A stretch of DNA of 64,000 nt from Ignavibacteriales bacterium. GTDB lineage: Bacteria > Bacteroidota > Ignavibacteria > Ignavibacteriales > Ignavibacteriaceae. The notes below the pieces were generated by a model that searched no databases, was not told where the DNA came from, and was given only the letters and a program-made list of their open reading frames with translations. The stretch is taken from NCBI GenBank assembly GCA_020061995.1, contig JAGUXE010000166.1:82424-146423 (forward strand), read 5' to 3'. How positions within the stretch are numbered: the first letter of the stretch is position 1; every line of letters starts with the position of its first letter. Shown here piece by piece: positions 45,480 through 54,299 of this stretch. Made by a program: the position numbers and the translations under genes.

Positions 45480-46441
45480 TTTACCGCTCCGAAAGTTTTT
45501 GGTTGCGTGAAGCGATTAATTAAAGGAACAAATCCATTCATAAAAAGAATTGAGAACATTACGCCTTCAGGAAGTCCGCCGTAAACTCTAATCAAAACTA
45601 CAAGGAGTGAAATCCCCATTCCGAAAATCCACATTCCCTTTGCAGTTATCGGAGAAGTTACCCAATCGGTTGCCATGAAGAACATTCCAAATAAAAATCC
45701 CCCTGCAAAAATGTGGAAGAAAGGATCGGGATTTTTAACTGGATCAACAAGCCAGAGTATTCCGCCGAATATTATCATCCCCAATATCATAGAAACGGGA
45801 ATTCTCCAATTAACAACACCGATTGCAATCAGAAACACTCCGCCGATAATAACGGCTAATGCTGAAGTTTCCCCAATCGATCCACCTATATTGCCCCAAA
45901 AGAGAGGGGATAAGGATGTATGAATTTGATCAAATTTCATTGAAGCGAGCGGAGTTGCTGTTGTTGTTGCATCTAATGCAAAGTTCGGGATTGTCCATGT
46001 CGTCATTGCTACCGGAAAAGAGGCTTGCAAAAAAGCTCTTCCTGCTAAAGCGGGATTAAAAATATTATATCCTAATCCGCCAAAAACTTCTTTACCGATT
46101 CCGATTGCGATAACCGCACCGATTATTGTTCCGAATAAAGAAAAATTAGGAGGAAGTATAAGTGCTAAAAGCAAACCGGTTATTACTCCGCTTCCGTCAC
46201 TAATAGTAATTTTTCTTTTTCTGATGTATTTGATTAACGCTTCTGTTCCTAAAGCTGTGCCGATACTAAATCCGATGATAACAAGTTGATACCATCCGAA
46301 AAAGAGTACAGCCGAAACAACAGAAGGAATCAATGCTGCTACTACAAGCCACATTGCATATTGAGTCGACCAGCGCGAATGAATATGAGGCGAGCTTGTG
46401 AGTTCTAATCTATAAGAAGGATTTTCTGTAACTGTTTCCAT
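45476..46441 (-). CDS. rnfD: Rnf complex subunit D (covalent flavoprotein, membrane)
   Basis: 321 residues of the NqrB/RnfD family with about nine spans. It begins with SPHIHSRWSTQYAMW and includes FGGLGYNIFNPALAGRAFLQASFP. The stretch ATTTATPLAS holds the Thr expected to carry covalent FMN. RnfD passes electrons and forms part of the ion channel with RnfE and RnfA. It follows rnfC after 55 nt, the only sizeable gap in the operon. Confidence 0.96.
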   Translation of the reverse strand: METVTENPSYRLELTSSPHIHSRWSTQYAMWLVVAALIPSVVSAVLFFGWYQLVIIGFSIGTALGTEALIKYIRKRKITISDGSGVITGLLLALILPPNFSLFGTIIGAVIAIGIGKEVFGGLGYNIFNPALAGRAFLQASFPVAMTTWTIPNFALDATTTATPLASMKFDQIHTSLSPLFWGNIGGSIGETSALAVIIGGVFLIAIGVVNWRIPVSMILGMIIFGGILWLVDPVKNPDPFFHIFAGGFLFGMFFMATDWVTSPITAKGMWIFGMGISLLVVLIRVYGGLPEGVMFSILFMNGFVPLINRFTQPKTFGAVK

Positions 46442-46496
46442 TTATTACTTTGTTGATTCAATAAATTCTGAATTTATATTTCTTTCACTTTAAAAA

Positions 46497-47822
46497 TTAT
46501 TTTGCTTTTTCCATTACTTTCTTTTTACCAAGTCTTATCCACTGAACAAGCGGAATATTAGCGGGACAAGTATATGCACATGTACCGCATTCCATACAAA
46601 CACGAATATCGAGAGCCTCAGCCTCTTCAATTTTACCGAGCTGGCTGTAACGCGCTAATTTTGTTGGAATAAGATTAACTGGACAAGCTTCAACACATTT
46701 ACCGCATCTTAAACAGGGTGTTTCCGGTTTTTCGGCAACTTCTTGCTTTGTTAGAACAAGTATTCCTGATGTAGCCTTCATAACCGGCGCAGAAAAATCG
46801 TATTGAGAAACTCCCATCATCGGACCGCCAACTACTACTTTTATAGCGTCATCTGTAACTCCGCCGCAATAGTTTAGAACTTCATCAATCGGGGTACCGA
46901 CACGGACAATCAAATTTTTACTCTCTTTAATTCCATTTCCCGTTATTGTAAGAGCGGCAGTAATAGAAGGCTCACCTTTAACCACAGCTAAATAAATTGA
47001 AACGGCTGTTCCGATATTTTGAACAATTATTCCGGAATCTAACGGCAATTTACCTGGAGGAACTTCTCTGTTTGTTAATGCTTTTATAAGCATCTTTTCG
47101 GCACCTTGCGGATATTTAGTTTCAACTGCTTCAACTGAAATATTGTTAAAAGTTTTAGCCGCTTTTTTCATTGATTCAATAGCAAGCGGTTTGTTGTCTT
47201 CAATTCCGACAATTCCTTTTTCAACTCCGGTTGCTTTCATGATAAGTTGAAGTCCTGCCAAAACCGCTTCGGGCTGTTCGAGCATGTAGCGGTAATCTCT
47301 TGTAAGATAAGGCTCACATTCGCAGCCGTTTAGAATTATGTAGTCAATCTTTTTATCTTTTGGAGGAGAGAGTTTAACTGATGCGGGGAATGCAGCCCCT
47401 CCTTGCCCAACAATTCCGACAAGCCGAACACGTTCAATTATTTCTTCAGCAGAAATAGTTTCACCGTTTAACGTAGGAAGAAAATCAAATTCTTCAATCT
47501 CAGTAGGTTCAATAATTATAGATTCTTTTGGAAATCCGGATGTATTAACAGTCGTTGTTACTGCAGTTACTTTTCCGGTTACGGGACTGTGAATTGGTGA
47601 TGAAACTACACCCTGAGCCTCTGCGATTACCGATCCTGTTTTAACCTCACTCCCTTTTTTTACTAAAGATAAAGCAGGTTTACCAAGATGCTGTGATAAT
47701 GGAACAATAATCCTCTTCGGAAGGGGCATTATTTCAAAAGGTTTATCTTTTGATGGTTGTTTATATTCCGGCGGATGTACACCGCCTTTAAATGTTTTAT
47801 GTTTTGAAAAAGAAAACATCAT
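46497..47822 (-). CDS. rnfC: Rnf complex subunit C (NAD(H)/FMN and Fe-S subunit)
   Basis: 441 residues: an N-terminal barrel-sandwich region (GVHPPEYK, HSPVTGKVTAV), the nucleotide/FMN-binding core (GIVGQGGAAFPASVKL, NGCECEPYLTRDYRYM, EAVETKYPQGAEKMLI), and two [4Fe-4S] motifs (CLRCGKCVEACP; CMECGTCAYTCP). RnfC exchanges electrons with NAD(H). It is the first gene of the Rnf operon. The length is close to that of short bacterial RnfC, without the long Ala/Lys-rich tail of the enterobacterial protein. Confidence 0.96.
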   Translation of the reverse strand: MMFSFSKHKTFKGGVHPPEYKQPSKDKPFEIMPLPKRIIVPLSQHLGKPALSLVKKGSEVKTGSVIAEAQGVVSSPIHSPVTGKVTAVTTTVNTSGFPKESIIIEPTEIEEFDFLPTLNGETISAEEIIERVRLVGIVGQGGAAFPASVKLSPPKDKKIDYIILNGCECEPYLTRDYRYMLEQPEAVLAGLQLIMKATGVEKGIVGIEDNKPLAIESMKKAAKTFNNISVEAVETKYPQGAEKMLIKALTNREVPPGKLPLDSGIIVQNIGTAVSIYLAVVKGEPSITAALTITGNGIKESKNLIVRVGTPIDEVLNYCGGVTDDAIKVVVGGPMMGVSQYDFSAPVMKATSGILVLTKQEVAEKPETPCLRCGKCVEACPVNLIPTKLARYSQLGKIEEAEALDIRVCMECGTCAYTCPANIPLVQWIRLGKKKVMEKAK

Positions 47823-48174
47823 TTTATCCGATATTCATTAATAGCTCCCCATGTAGCCATAAACTATGCCAATTTACAAGAGTAAAAAGTTTTGTTTTTA
47901 GTGAAATTTCAAAGAAAAGTTAGAAGACTTTTCAAATATGAAAAATCTTTTTTCCATAGAATGGAAAGGAAAAGATTGCTTTTTATCAATGATAACTAAT
48001 AGACAAATAACTAAATTCAATTTGCTTTTGCAGAAAATGTTAATGTTGAAACGATGTCAGAAAAACATCCGCAAAGTTTTAAAGACTACTTGTCTTTTTC
48101 GTTTTTTTGATTTTGTATATTTGGAGTGTGCACATAATAATCTTTGCATTTTTATATTAACTCAATAGGGGATT
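47823..48174. other. Divergent intergenic region upstream of the Rnf operon
   Basis: The operon promoter should lie here on the minus strand, but no convincing -35/-10 pair was found. A 76-codon plus-strand frame (47938-48168) has no ribosome binding site and reads as low-complexity K/L/F-rich sequence; I do not regard it as a gene. AGGGG at 48168-48172 is the likely ribosome binding site for the small lipoprotein frame that follows. Confidence 0.45.
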
Positions 48175-48321
48175 ATGTCCTTAAACTTGATAACTAAACT
48201 GTTAGTTTTATTATTACTCCCATTACTGTTTACTGCTGTTAGTTGTAATAAACCAACTGAGCCGCCGCCACCCGAGAAGTATTTTTTAGAAATTAATGGA
48301 GCAGATGCTAATATAAAATGA
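48175..48321 (+). CDS. Very short lipoprotein frame
   Basis: 48 codons: a lipoprotein signal (LLLLLPLLFTAVSCNKP), a proline-rich stretch (TEPPPPEKYFLEINGADANIK) and a stop that overlaps the ATG of the next lipoprotein frame (ATGA). AGGGG lies four nt before the start. It is either a genuine tiny lipoprotein or the 5' remnant of a longer lipoprotein gene now cut short; the abrupt end after the linker favours the remnant. Confidence 0.5.
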   Translation: MSLNLITKLLVLLLLPLLFTAVSCNKPTEPPPPEKYFLEINGADANIK

Positions 48322-49490
48322 AAGAATTTAGGATGAATAGAAGAATAAGTCTATTGCTGATATTAGTCACTATTTTATTAATTGCATCGTTTAGTTGTAA
48401 AAATAATCCTTCCCAACCTCCGGAAAAGGAAACGGATTGCTCCTTCCCGCCCGGAAACAGAAATTTTTCCTGGCATGCCGATACTGTTGCCATCTTCCCT
48501 TCATTTATGGGTGGTGTTTGGGCTTTTTCAGACTCAGATGCTTATGTTATGGGTTCTATTTTTTTAAGAGATGATGATGGTAATTTGCAAGGATATTTTG
48601 GACTACATTGGAATGGAACTAATTGGGATAAAAATATTAATGGTACTGTTTTCGAAATTAACCATGACAGTAGAGATGTTACCGGAGATGATTTTTACAT
48701 GGTATCAGCAGGAATGTAAGGTTATAATAATCCCAGAGCAGCTATAGGTGAGTTTGACAACAAAACTAAAAAATGGAAAAGTTTTTTGTTTGAAACTGCC
48801 GGGGAATTATACTCAGTATGGACAGACAAAAATGGCTATTTTATTGCCGGCGGAAGTAACGGAATGGTTTACATTAAGGATGGTTACTCATCATCATGGA
48901 ATTATATTAAAGCTCCAACCGATTTCAGTTTTTTCGACATTGATGGAATAAACAAAAATGAAATTTATTTATTGGGTTATAAAAACTATGTCACAGGTGA
49001 AGGTCATCGCCAATTATGGAAATATTATAACGAAAATTGGATCAAACTCATCGATACCGAGGATACCCTTAGTTCATTCATTAATTTTCAAGGTGTTTCA
49101 TATGATATAAATGATATTGCTGCTTTAAGATGTGAAATTACTGATTCATTATATTTATTCCTGATTGGGAATGAATCCTTTCGATTAAATTCTTACAAAC
49201 ACACTACGAATTATTTTACTGAAAATCTTAAAGAATTTGGTTTGCCAAATTTTTCTTCGGCTGTAGATATACGACTCTTTTCATTGAATGATTTTTTTGT
49301 CGGAGGTTATTATTTCACTTTATATCATTGGAATGGTTTTGATTTTAAAAAAATTGAGCCATTTCCATACTTTTCAAATAGTAACCCAAAAGGTAGGATT
49401 GTAAAAATAACCAAAAGCAGTTCCGGTAAAATCTGGATACTAATTGAAACAACTTCACAAACTTTTCAAATATTGCAAGGAGAAATATGA
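48318..49490 (+). pseudogene. Lipoprotein gene interrupted by one in-frame stop
   Basis: A single frame runs from the ATG at 48318 to the stop at 49488-49490 except for TAA at 48717-48719. The first part (133 codons) has a lipoprotein signal (IASFSCKNNP) and a propeller-like start (PSFMGGVWAFSDSDAYVMG; DFYMVSAGM). Directly after the stop, without frame change, come GYNNPRAAIGEFDNKTKKW and further similar units (LYSVWTDKNGYFIAGGSNG; GKIWILIETTSQTF). Total length without the stop would be 390 residues. The sequence seems intact otherwise, so the stop is a recent mutation, a sequencing error, or is read through. The function is unknown. Confidence 0.8.
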
Positions 49491-49521
49491 TATGAAATGG
49501 AAAAAAAACTTGCCCCCACGG

Positions 49522-49543
49522 CTGTCGAGAACCACTTCTCGAC
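49522..49543. repeat. Perfect 9-bp hairpin between convergent genes
   Basis: TGTCGAGAA, CCAC loop, TTCTCGACA; outer CCCA and TGGG extend the pairing loosely. A second inverted pair TCTCAC … GTGAGA with a run of T in the loop follows at about 49554-49581. They lie between the interrupted lipoprotein gene and the convergent ligase stop and may act as terminators. Confidence 0.55.
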
Positions 49544-49590
49544 ATGGGATAACAATCTCACAGACTTTTTTTAGCGGTGAGACGAGCTAA

Positions 49591-50580
49591 TTAGTAAAGT
49601 ACATCCATTAAATCATTTAACTCGATATTTCCGAAATATTCTTTTACCTCTACTTTTTGTAATGTGTTAAATAATTCATCTCTATCATACTTAAGTCCTG
49701 TAAGCAAATCTTCAATTTCAGCAACATCATTTTGACCAAAGAAATCGCCATAAATTTTTACGCTTTCGATTAGTCCGTTTTCTACTTGCAAACGAATATC
49801 GATTTCACCGATTGGAAATCTTTTTGTTTTCTGAAGATTAAACTTTGGAGAAAGACCATAATTCCATTCCCATGTTCTATATTTTTTATCGGCGAGTTCG
49901 GTTACCTTCTGCCAATCTTCATCAGACAAAATTAATTTTGGAATTTCGCTAAATCCTTCAAAAATATTATCAAGCAGCGTTTGGCGGAATTCTTCAGTTG
50001 TTAACTTTTGTTCCATATATTCGCTGATATTTGCAACACGACTTCGTACCGATTTAATCCCCTTCGATTCAATCTTTCCGATTTTAACATTAAGCGCAGA
50101 GACAACATTATCAATAGCGGAATCAAAAAGGAGCGTTCCATGACTAAACATTCTGTCTTTATTTGTGAACTGAGCATTTCCCGAAATCTTTTTTCCATCA
50201 ACAAGAATATCATTACGCCCGCTTAATTCAGCATTAACACCAAGTTTATGAAGCACATTGATTACAGGTCCGGTAAACTCTTTGTAATTGTTAAAATGTT
50301 TCGGGTCATATTTTGTGATAAAGCTGAAGTTTAAGTTTCCGTGATCGTGATAAACCGTTCCACCACCGGAAATTCTTCTTACAACATGAATATTATTTTC
50401 ACGAACATATTCATGGTTAATCTCTTCAAGCGTATTCTGGTTTTTCCCGATTATAATTGACGGTTCATTAATATAGAATAGTAAATATGTTTCACTTATA
50501 TCGACATTGCGAAGACAATATTCTTCAAGAGCTAAGTTTAAATATGGATCGTGGTTATTTTTATTATCGATAAAAAGCAT
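49591..50580 (-). CDS. lplA: Lipoate-protein ligase A
   Basis: 329 residues with the ligase signature RRISGGGTVYHDHGNLNFSF, SIIIGKNQNTLEEIN, and the catalytic-Lys region DGKKISGNAQF followed by HGTLLFDSA. The C-terminal third is the accessory domain of bacterial long-form LplA. It attaches lipoate, through lipoyl-AMP, to E2 subunits and to GcvH. No lipoate-dependent complex genes lie nearby. Confidence 0.93.
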   Translation of the reverse strand: MLFIDNKNNHDPYLNLALEEYCLRNVDISETYLLFYINEPSIIIGKNQNTLEEINHEYVRENNIHVVRRISGGGTVYHDHGNLNFSFITKYDPKHFNNYKEFTGPVINVLHKLGVNAELSGRNDILVDGKKISGNAQFTNKDRMFSHGTLLFDSAIDNVVSALNVKIGKIESKGIKSVRSRVANISEYMEQKLTTEEFRQTLLDNIFEGFSEIPKLILSDEDWQKVTELADKKYRTWEWNYGLSPKFNLQKTKRFPIGEIDIRLQVENGLIESVKIYGDFFGQNDVAEIEDLLTGLKYDRDELFNTLQKVEVKEYFGNIELNDLMDVLY

Positions 50581-50606
50581 AAGACTCCGTTAGTTTTATT
50601 TAAGTC

Positions 50607-50745
50607 ACCTTACGCAGATGTCATGCTGTACGCCGTGGCGAATCATTTCAGCATCTAAATATTATTGGAAAACAGATTCTGAAACAATTCGCCCTGGCGA
50701 ACAGAATGACAAGTAGTCTTTTTTTTCATATCTTCTGCGTAAGGT
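50607..50745. repeat. Nested palindromic element
   Basis: Two inverted pairs lie one inside the other. The outer arms ACCTTACGCAGA (50607-50618) and TCTGCGTAAGGT (50734-50745) match perfectly over 12 bp. The inner arms at 50619-50656 and 50674-50711 (38 nt each) match with about six differences, around a 17-nt loop. The whole 139-bp unit fits exactly between the ligase start and the peptidase stop. It has no coding capacity and could be a miniature mobile element or a folded RNA. Confidence 0.8.
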
Positions 50746-50748
50746 CAG

Positions 50749-51939
50749 TTATTTGATTAAAATTAATTCAATTTGCGGATTTGTTAAATATTCGCATCCA
50801 TCTTTTGTAACAACAATTTCTTCTTCCATTGTTACAACACCATGTCCTTCAACAAAAAGTCGAGGTTCAATCGTATAGATTTGATTCTCCTCAATAGGAA
50901 GAAAAGGAAGATTTCCGTATCGCTCCCAACGAGGGAAAAATCCGCCACCGCCATCGTGCGCTGTTCTACCAAGCTGATGTCCGAGTCCGTGCTGATATTC
51001 GGCATATCCGTTTTCAACAATAAAATTTCTTGCAGCATCATCAACTTCACAACCTTTTAATCCGGGACGAACCACAGCTTTTGCTTTTTTAATTGCCGTT
51101 TTTAAAACATCAAATCCGCGCTGAACCTCAGTCGGAGCCGTATCCTCACCATCGCGAAGTATGTACCATGTTCTTTGCATATCGGAACAATAGCCTTTAT
51201 ACTTTACTCCGAAATCCATATTTATGATATGTCCCTTTTCGACTTTTCTATTGGTGGGACCTGCGTGAGCGCCTGCTGTATCGGGTCCTGTGAATACCGA
51301 AGGACAATGATCTTCTGCCCAGGCGAGACCGAGACCTCGAGCAAAAATTCTTTCTTTAACAAATTGCGCTATTTCGATTTCAGTTTTTCCGGGTTTTATA
51401 AATTCAGTAGCTTCAACAAAAATTTCTTCAGTATGATTAACTGCAATTTTCATTAATTCAATTTCAGAAGACGATTTTCTTCCCCTCAAAGAGGCAATTA
51501 TTTCTTCAGAAGAAACAAATCTATCTACGAAAGAAGTTCCCTCTAAATGCTTTTTCAGAATAACATAAAGCCCATGTGTAAGTCCATCGGCAAGGTTTGA
51601 ATTTAATGAATAATTAAGAGCAATCTTTTGCGGATTCTCTTTTGATAAGTATTCATGTAGAGGTTCTTTTACTGATTGCAAATATCCTATAACATTTTTG
51701 TAAGTACCGACCATCTTCATATTTGGGACTTCAAGTGAGCCTACAATAGCGGTTGTATCTCCGTTTCTATTTATAAGAAAAGCAGATTGCCACGTTGCAT
51801 TTGTCCCGACTACCATTTCCATGGCGGGGTCGCGCATAGTTCCGCTTTCACGGACGAAAGTCATCCATAAATCAATATCTTTTTCATTAAGTATTGATAT
51901 AGCCTGCTGAATTTTTTCGGTTACTAAATTTGTACTCAC
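50749..51939 (-). CDS. M24-family aminopeptidase (Xaa-Pro peptidase-like)
   Basis: 396 residues: an N-terminal creatinase-like domain and the C-terminal pita-bread domain with the five metal ligands in INMDFGVKYKGYCSDMQRTW (two Asp), HGLGHQLG (His), YTIEPRLFVEG and TMEEEIV (two Glu). It would remove residues N-terminal to proline or act on a related peptide. The start is GTG with AGAGG seven nt upstream. The substrate cannot be fixed from the sequence. Confidence 0.88.
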   Translation of the reverse strand: MSTNLVTEKIQQAISILNEKDIDLWMTFVRESGTMRDPAMEMVVGTNATWQSAFLINRNGDTTAIVGSLEVPNMKMVGTYKNVIGYLQSVKEPLHEYLSKENPQKIALNYSLNSNLADGLTHGLYVILKKHLEGTSFVDRFVSSEEIIASLRGRKSSSEIELMKIAVNHTEEIFVEATEFIKPGKTEIEIAQFVKERIFARGLGLAWAEDHCPSVFTGPDTAGAHAGPTNRKVEKGHIINMDFGVKYKGYCSDMQRTWYILRDGEDTAPTEVQRGFDVLKTAIKKAKAVVRPGLKGCEVDDAARNFIVENGYAEYQHGLGHQLGRTAHDGGGGFFPRWERYGNLPFLPIEENQIYTIEPRLFVEGHGVVTMEEEIVVTKDGCEYLTNPQIELILIK

Positions 51940-52305
51940 ATCAAACCTCTAATTTTCTTTTATGTAAATCTAAGTTATTTTGAGGAAAAATATTATTTAT
52001 TTACCGCACTCAGTAATTTTATAATTGAATAACTCCGATATTTATAGCAGAGTACGGGGCATTATCAAACTTACAGATTTTAGTCCAAAAACGACTTGCT
52101 TCTGTGGCTAAAGCCAAAGTGTATCCGACATATTTAACTTCGTCATAAATGACGGACTTAATTCATAATCGATGTTGTACAATTTATACTATGAGACCTG
52201 TTAATCGAAATTAAATACTTTTAAGCTTAATCACTTAAAGACATTGAAAATATTTTTTATTAAATTAGCTGAAAGAAAAACTTATCCACATTATTTTAAT
52301 ATCAG
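51940..52305. other. Divergent intergenic region with small palindromes
   Basis: No gene seen between the M24 peptidase and the antiporter. Two perfect short hairpins stand out: TGGCTAAAGCCA near 52107 and CGTCATAAATGACG near 52142. They lie about 35 nt apart in a less AT-rich block (about 52045-52185), which looks like a degraded repeat unit rather than a promoter. Confidence 0.45.
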
Positions 52306-54291
52306 ATGCATGACTACGGTATAATCAGAGAAATAGTTATTATCCTTGCGGTTTCACTCCCCATACTTTTTTTATTTAAGAAAGTAAACATACCAAGCAT
52401 TATAGGCTTTCTAATTGCCGGTGTAATTATCGGTCCATTTGGTTTTAAGCTGATTGACGATACTTCAAAAATTGAAGTGATGGCGGAAATCGGTGTTATT
52501 TTATTAATGTTCACTATCGGACTTGAATTTTCAATTGAGAAGTTAATCAAGATGAAAGACCTTCTTTTCTATACAGGAGGATTTCAAGTATTGGGAACAA
52601 TTGCAGTTGCCGGAATTTTGTTTTATAGTTTTGGTGTAAGCATTAATCAAGCTATCTTTTTAGGAATGCTGATTTCACTATCAAGCACTGCCATAGTCTT
52701 GAAAATTCTTGTCGATAAAAATGATTTGAGTGCCCCTTACGGAAAAATATCATTGAGCATATTGATTTTCCAAGATTTAGCTATCGTGCCGATGCTTATA
52801 TTACTGCCTGTTCTAAGTGCAACAGGGAATGTAAGTTTTTTAGCTGTTTCAATTCAGATGCTGATTTCGTTTGGGTTAGTTGCGGTTATTATTCTTCTCG
52901 CTAAGTTTTTAATTCCCAAATTACTTTTTCATATCGCGAACTTAAGAATACGTGAAGTATTTACGATTGGTATTTTATTGTTTGTTCTCGGTATTTCATA
53001 CATGACAGAGATGGTGGGATTATCATTCAGTATAGGTGCTTTTATAGCGGGAATAATAATATCCGAATCAGAATTCAGTTATGAAATAGTAGCCGAAATT
53101 CTTCCATTTAAAGATGCTTTTAATAGTCTCTTTTTCGTCTCGGTTGGATTGTTATTAAATGTTCAATTTATTCTTGAAAATCCGGTTATAGTTTTTCCAA
53201 TTATTTTAGGCATAATAATAGTCAAAAGCGGTATTATTCTTTTAATTGTAAAAGCTATGAAGTATCCTGCAAGGGTAGGTATTATGGCGGGATTCAGTTT
53301 AGCACAAATCGGTGAATTCTCTTTTATCTTAGCTCAAGCCGGAATGGGTTATGAATTAATCAGTAAAGAATTTTTTAACGCTTTCCTCGCAGCATCAATC
53401 TTTACAATGATATTAACACCATTTATGATTCAGATTGCTCCATTTTTTGCATCAAAAGTTTCTTTCCTTGACGGGAAAAATATCGTCTTAAACGAAGATG
53501 AAAATGATGTTGAAGAATCAACATTAAAAAATCATGTTGTGATTGTAGGCTTTGGGTTAAACGGGAAAAATCTTGCAACTGTTTTGAAGGAGACCGGAAT
53601 TCAATATATAGTTATTGAACTAAATCCCGAAACAGTACTTCGACAAAAATCGCTTGGCGAAAATATTCTTTATGGAGACAGCACTAAAAAAGAAATTCTT
53701 CATAAGACACACATCCACGAGGCCAAAGTAATAGTTTTTGCAATATCAGATCCAAGTTCAACGCGAGCATCTCTTAAAGTGGTTAAGCAGATGAATCCAC
53801 ATGTTTATGCGATTGTAAGAACCCGTTACATTAGTGAAATAGAGGATTTAATGAAACTTGGGGCCGATGAAGTTATACCTGAAGAATTTGAAACATCACT
53901 CCAGATATTCGGAAAAGTATTAACACAATATCATATTCCGCTAAACGTCATAGCAAAACAAACCGCATTGTTGAGAGGTCAATCTTATAAAATGATGCGC
54001 CACTCAGGAAATGAGGCACCACAATATTATCACCTTGATGAAATCCTCGCACAAGGTTTAACCGACACATTTTTTGTCTCTGAAAATAATAAGTTTATCG
54101 GTAAAACATTAAAAGAAATTAATCTTCGGGCAGTTACCGATGCTACAATAATAGCCATTGTACGCGGAAGTAAGACAATCTCCAATCCATCAGGAAAAGA
54201 AAAAATTTTTTATAATGATACAATCGTAATAACCGGTACCCACATGGCGGTTGATAAGGCGTTCGATTATTTGGAAGATGAAAAGAGTTGA
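52306..54291 (+). CDS. CPA2-family cation:proton antiporter with RCK domains (Kef-type)
   Basis: 661 residues: a Na+/H+ exchanger domain with 12 or so spans (IPSIIGFLIAGVIIGPFG; GVILLMFTIGLEFS; LSSTAIVLKIL; FQDLAIVPMLIL; LAQIGEFSFILAQAGMG), an RCK/TrkA-N domain (HVVIVGFGLNGKNLATVL … YGDSTKKEIL, about 408-525) and a TrkA-C domain (about 570-655; SENNKFIGKTLKEINLR). Potassium or sodium efflux gated by nucleotide binding is the family role. The paired genes here converge with an AEC carrier 8 nt downstream. Confidence 0.93.
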   Translation: MHDYGIIREIVIILAVSLPILFLFKKVNIPSIIGFLIAGVIIGPFGFKLIDDTSKIEVMAEIGVILLMFTIGLEFSIEKLIKMKDLLFYTGGFQVLGTIAVAGILFYSFGVSINQAIFLGMLISLSSTAIVLKILVDKNDLSAPYGKISLSILIFQDLAIVPMLILLPVLSATGNVSFLAVSIQMLISFGLVAVIILLAKFLIPKLLFHIANLRIREVFTIGILLFVLGISYMTEMVGLSFSIGAFIAGIIISESEFSYEIVAEILPFKDAFNSLFFVSVGLLLNVQFILENPVIVFPIILGIIIVKSGIILLIVKAMKYPARVGIMAGFSLAQIGEFSFILAQAGMGYELISKEFFNAFLAASIFTMILTPFMIQIAPFFASKVSFLDGKNIVLNEDENDVEESTLKNHVVIVGFGLNGKNLATVLKETGIQYIVIELNPETVLRQKSLGENILYGDSTKKEILHKTHIHEAKVIVFAISDPSSTRASLKVVKQMNPHVYAIVRTRYISEIEDLMKLGADEVIPEEFETSLQIFGKVLTQYHIPLNVIAKQTALLRGQSYKMMRHSGNEAPQYYHLDEILAQGLTDTFFVSENNKFIGKTLKEINLRAVTDATIIAIVRGSKTISNPSGKEKIFYNDTIVITGTHMAVDKAFDYLEDEKS

Positions 54292-54299
54292 ATTAAAAA

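Noticed and set aside
40642..47822. Na+-translocating NADH:quinone reductase (Nqr) instead of Rnf
   Set aside because: The presence of RnfB with ferredoxin motifs, an RnfC with two CxxCxxCxxxCP motifs and no nqrF identifies Rnf.
47938..48168. 76-codon plus-strand frame upstream of the Rnf operon
   Set aside because: No ribosome binding site, no recognisable protein pattern, and it lies where the divergent promoter should be.
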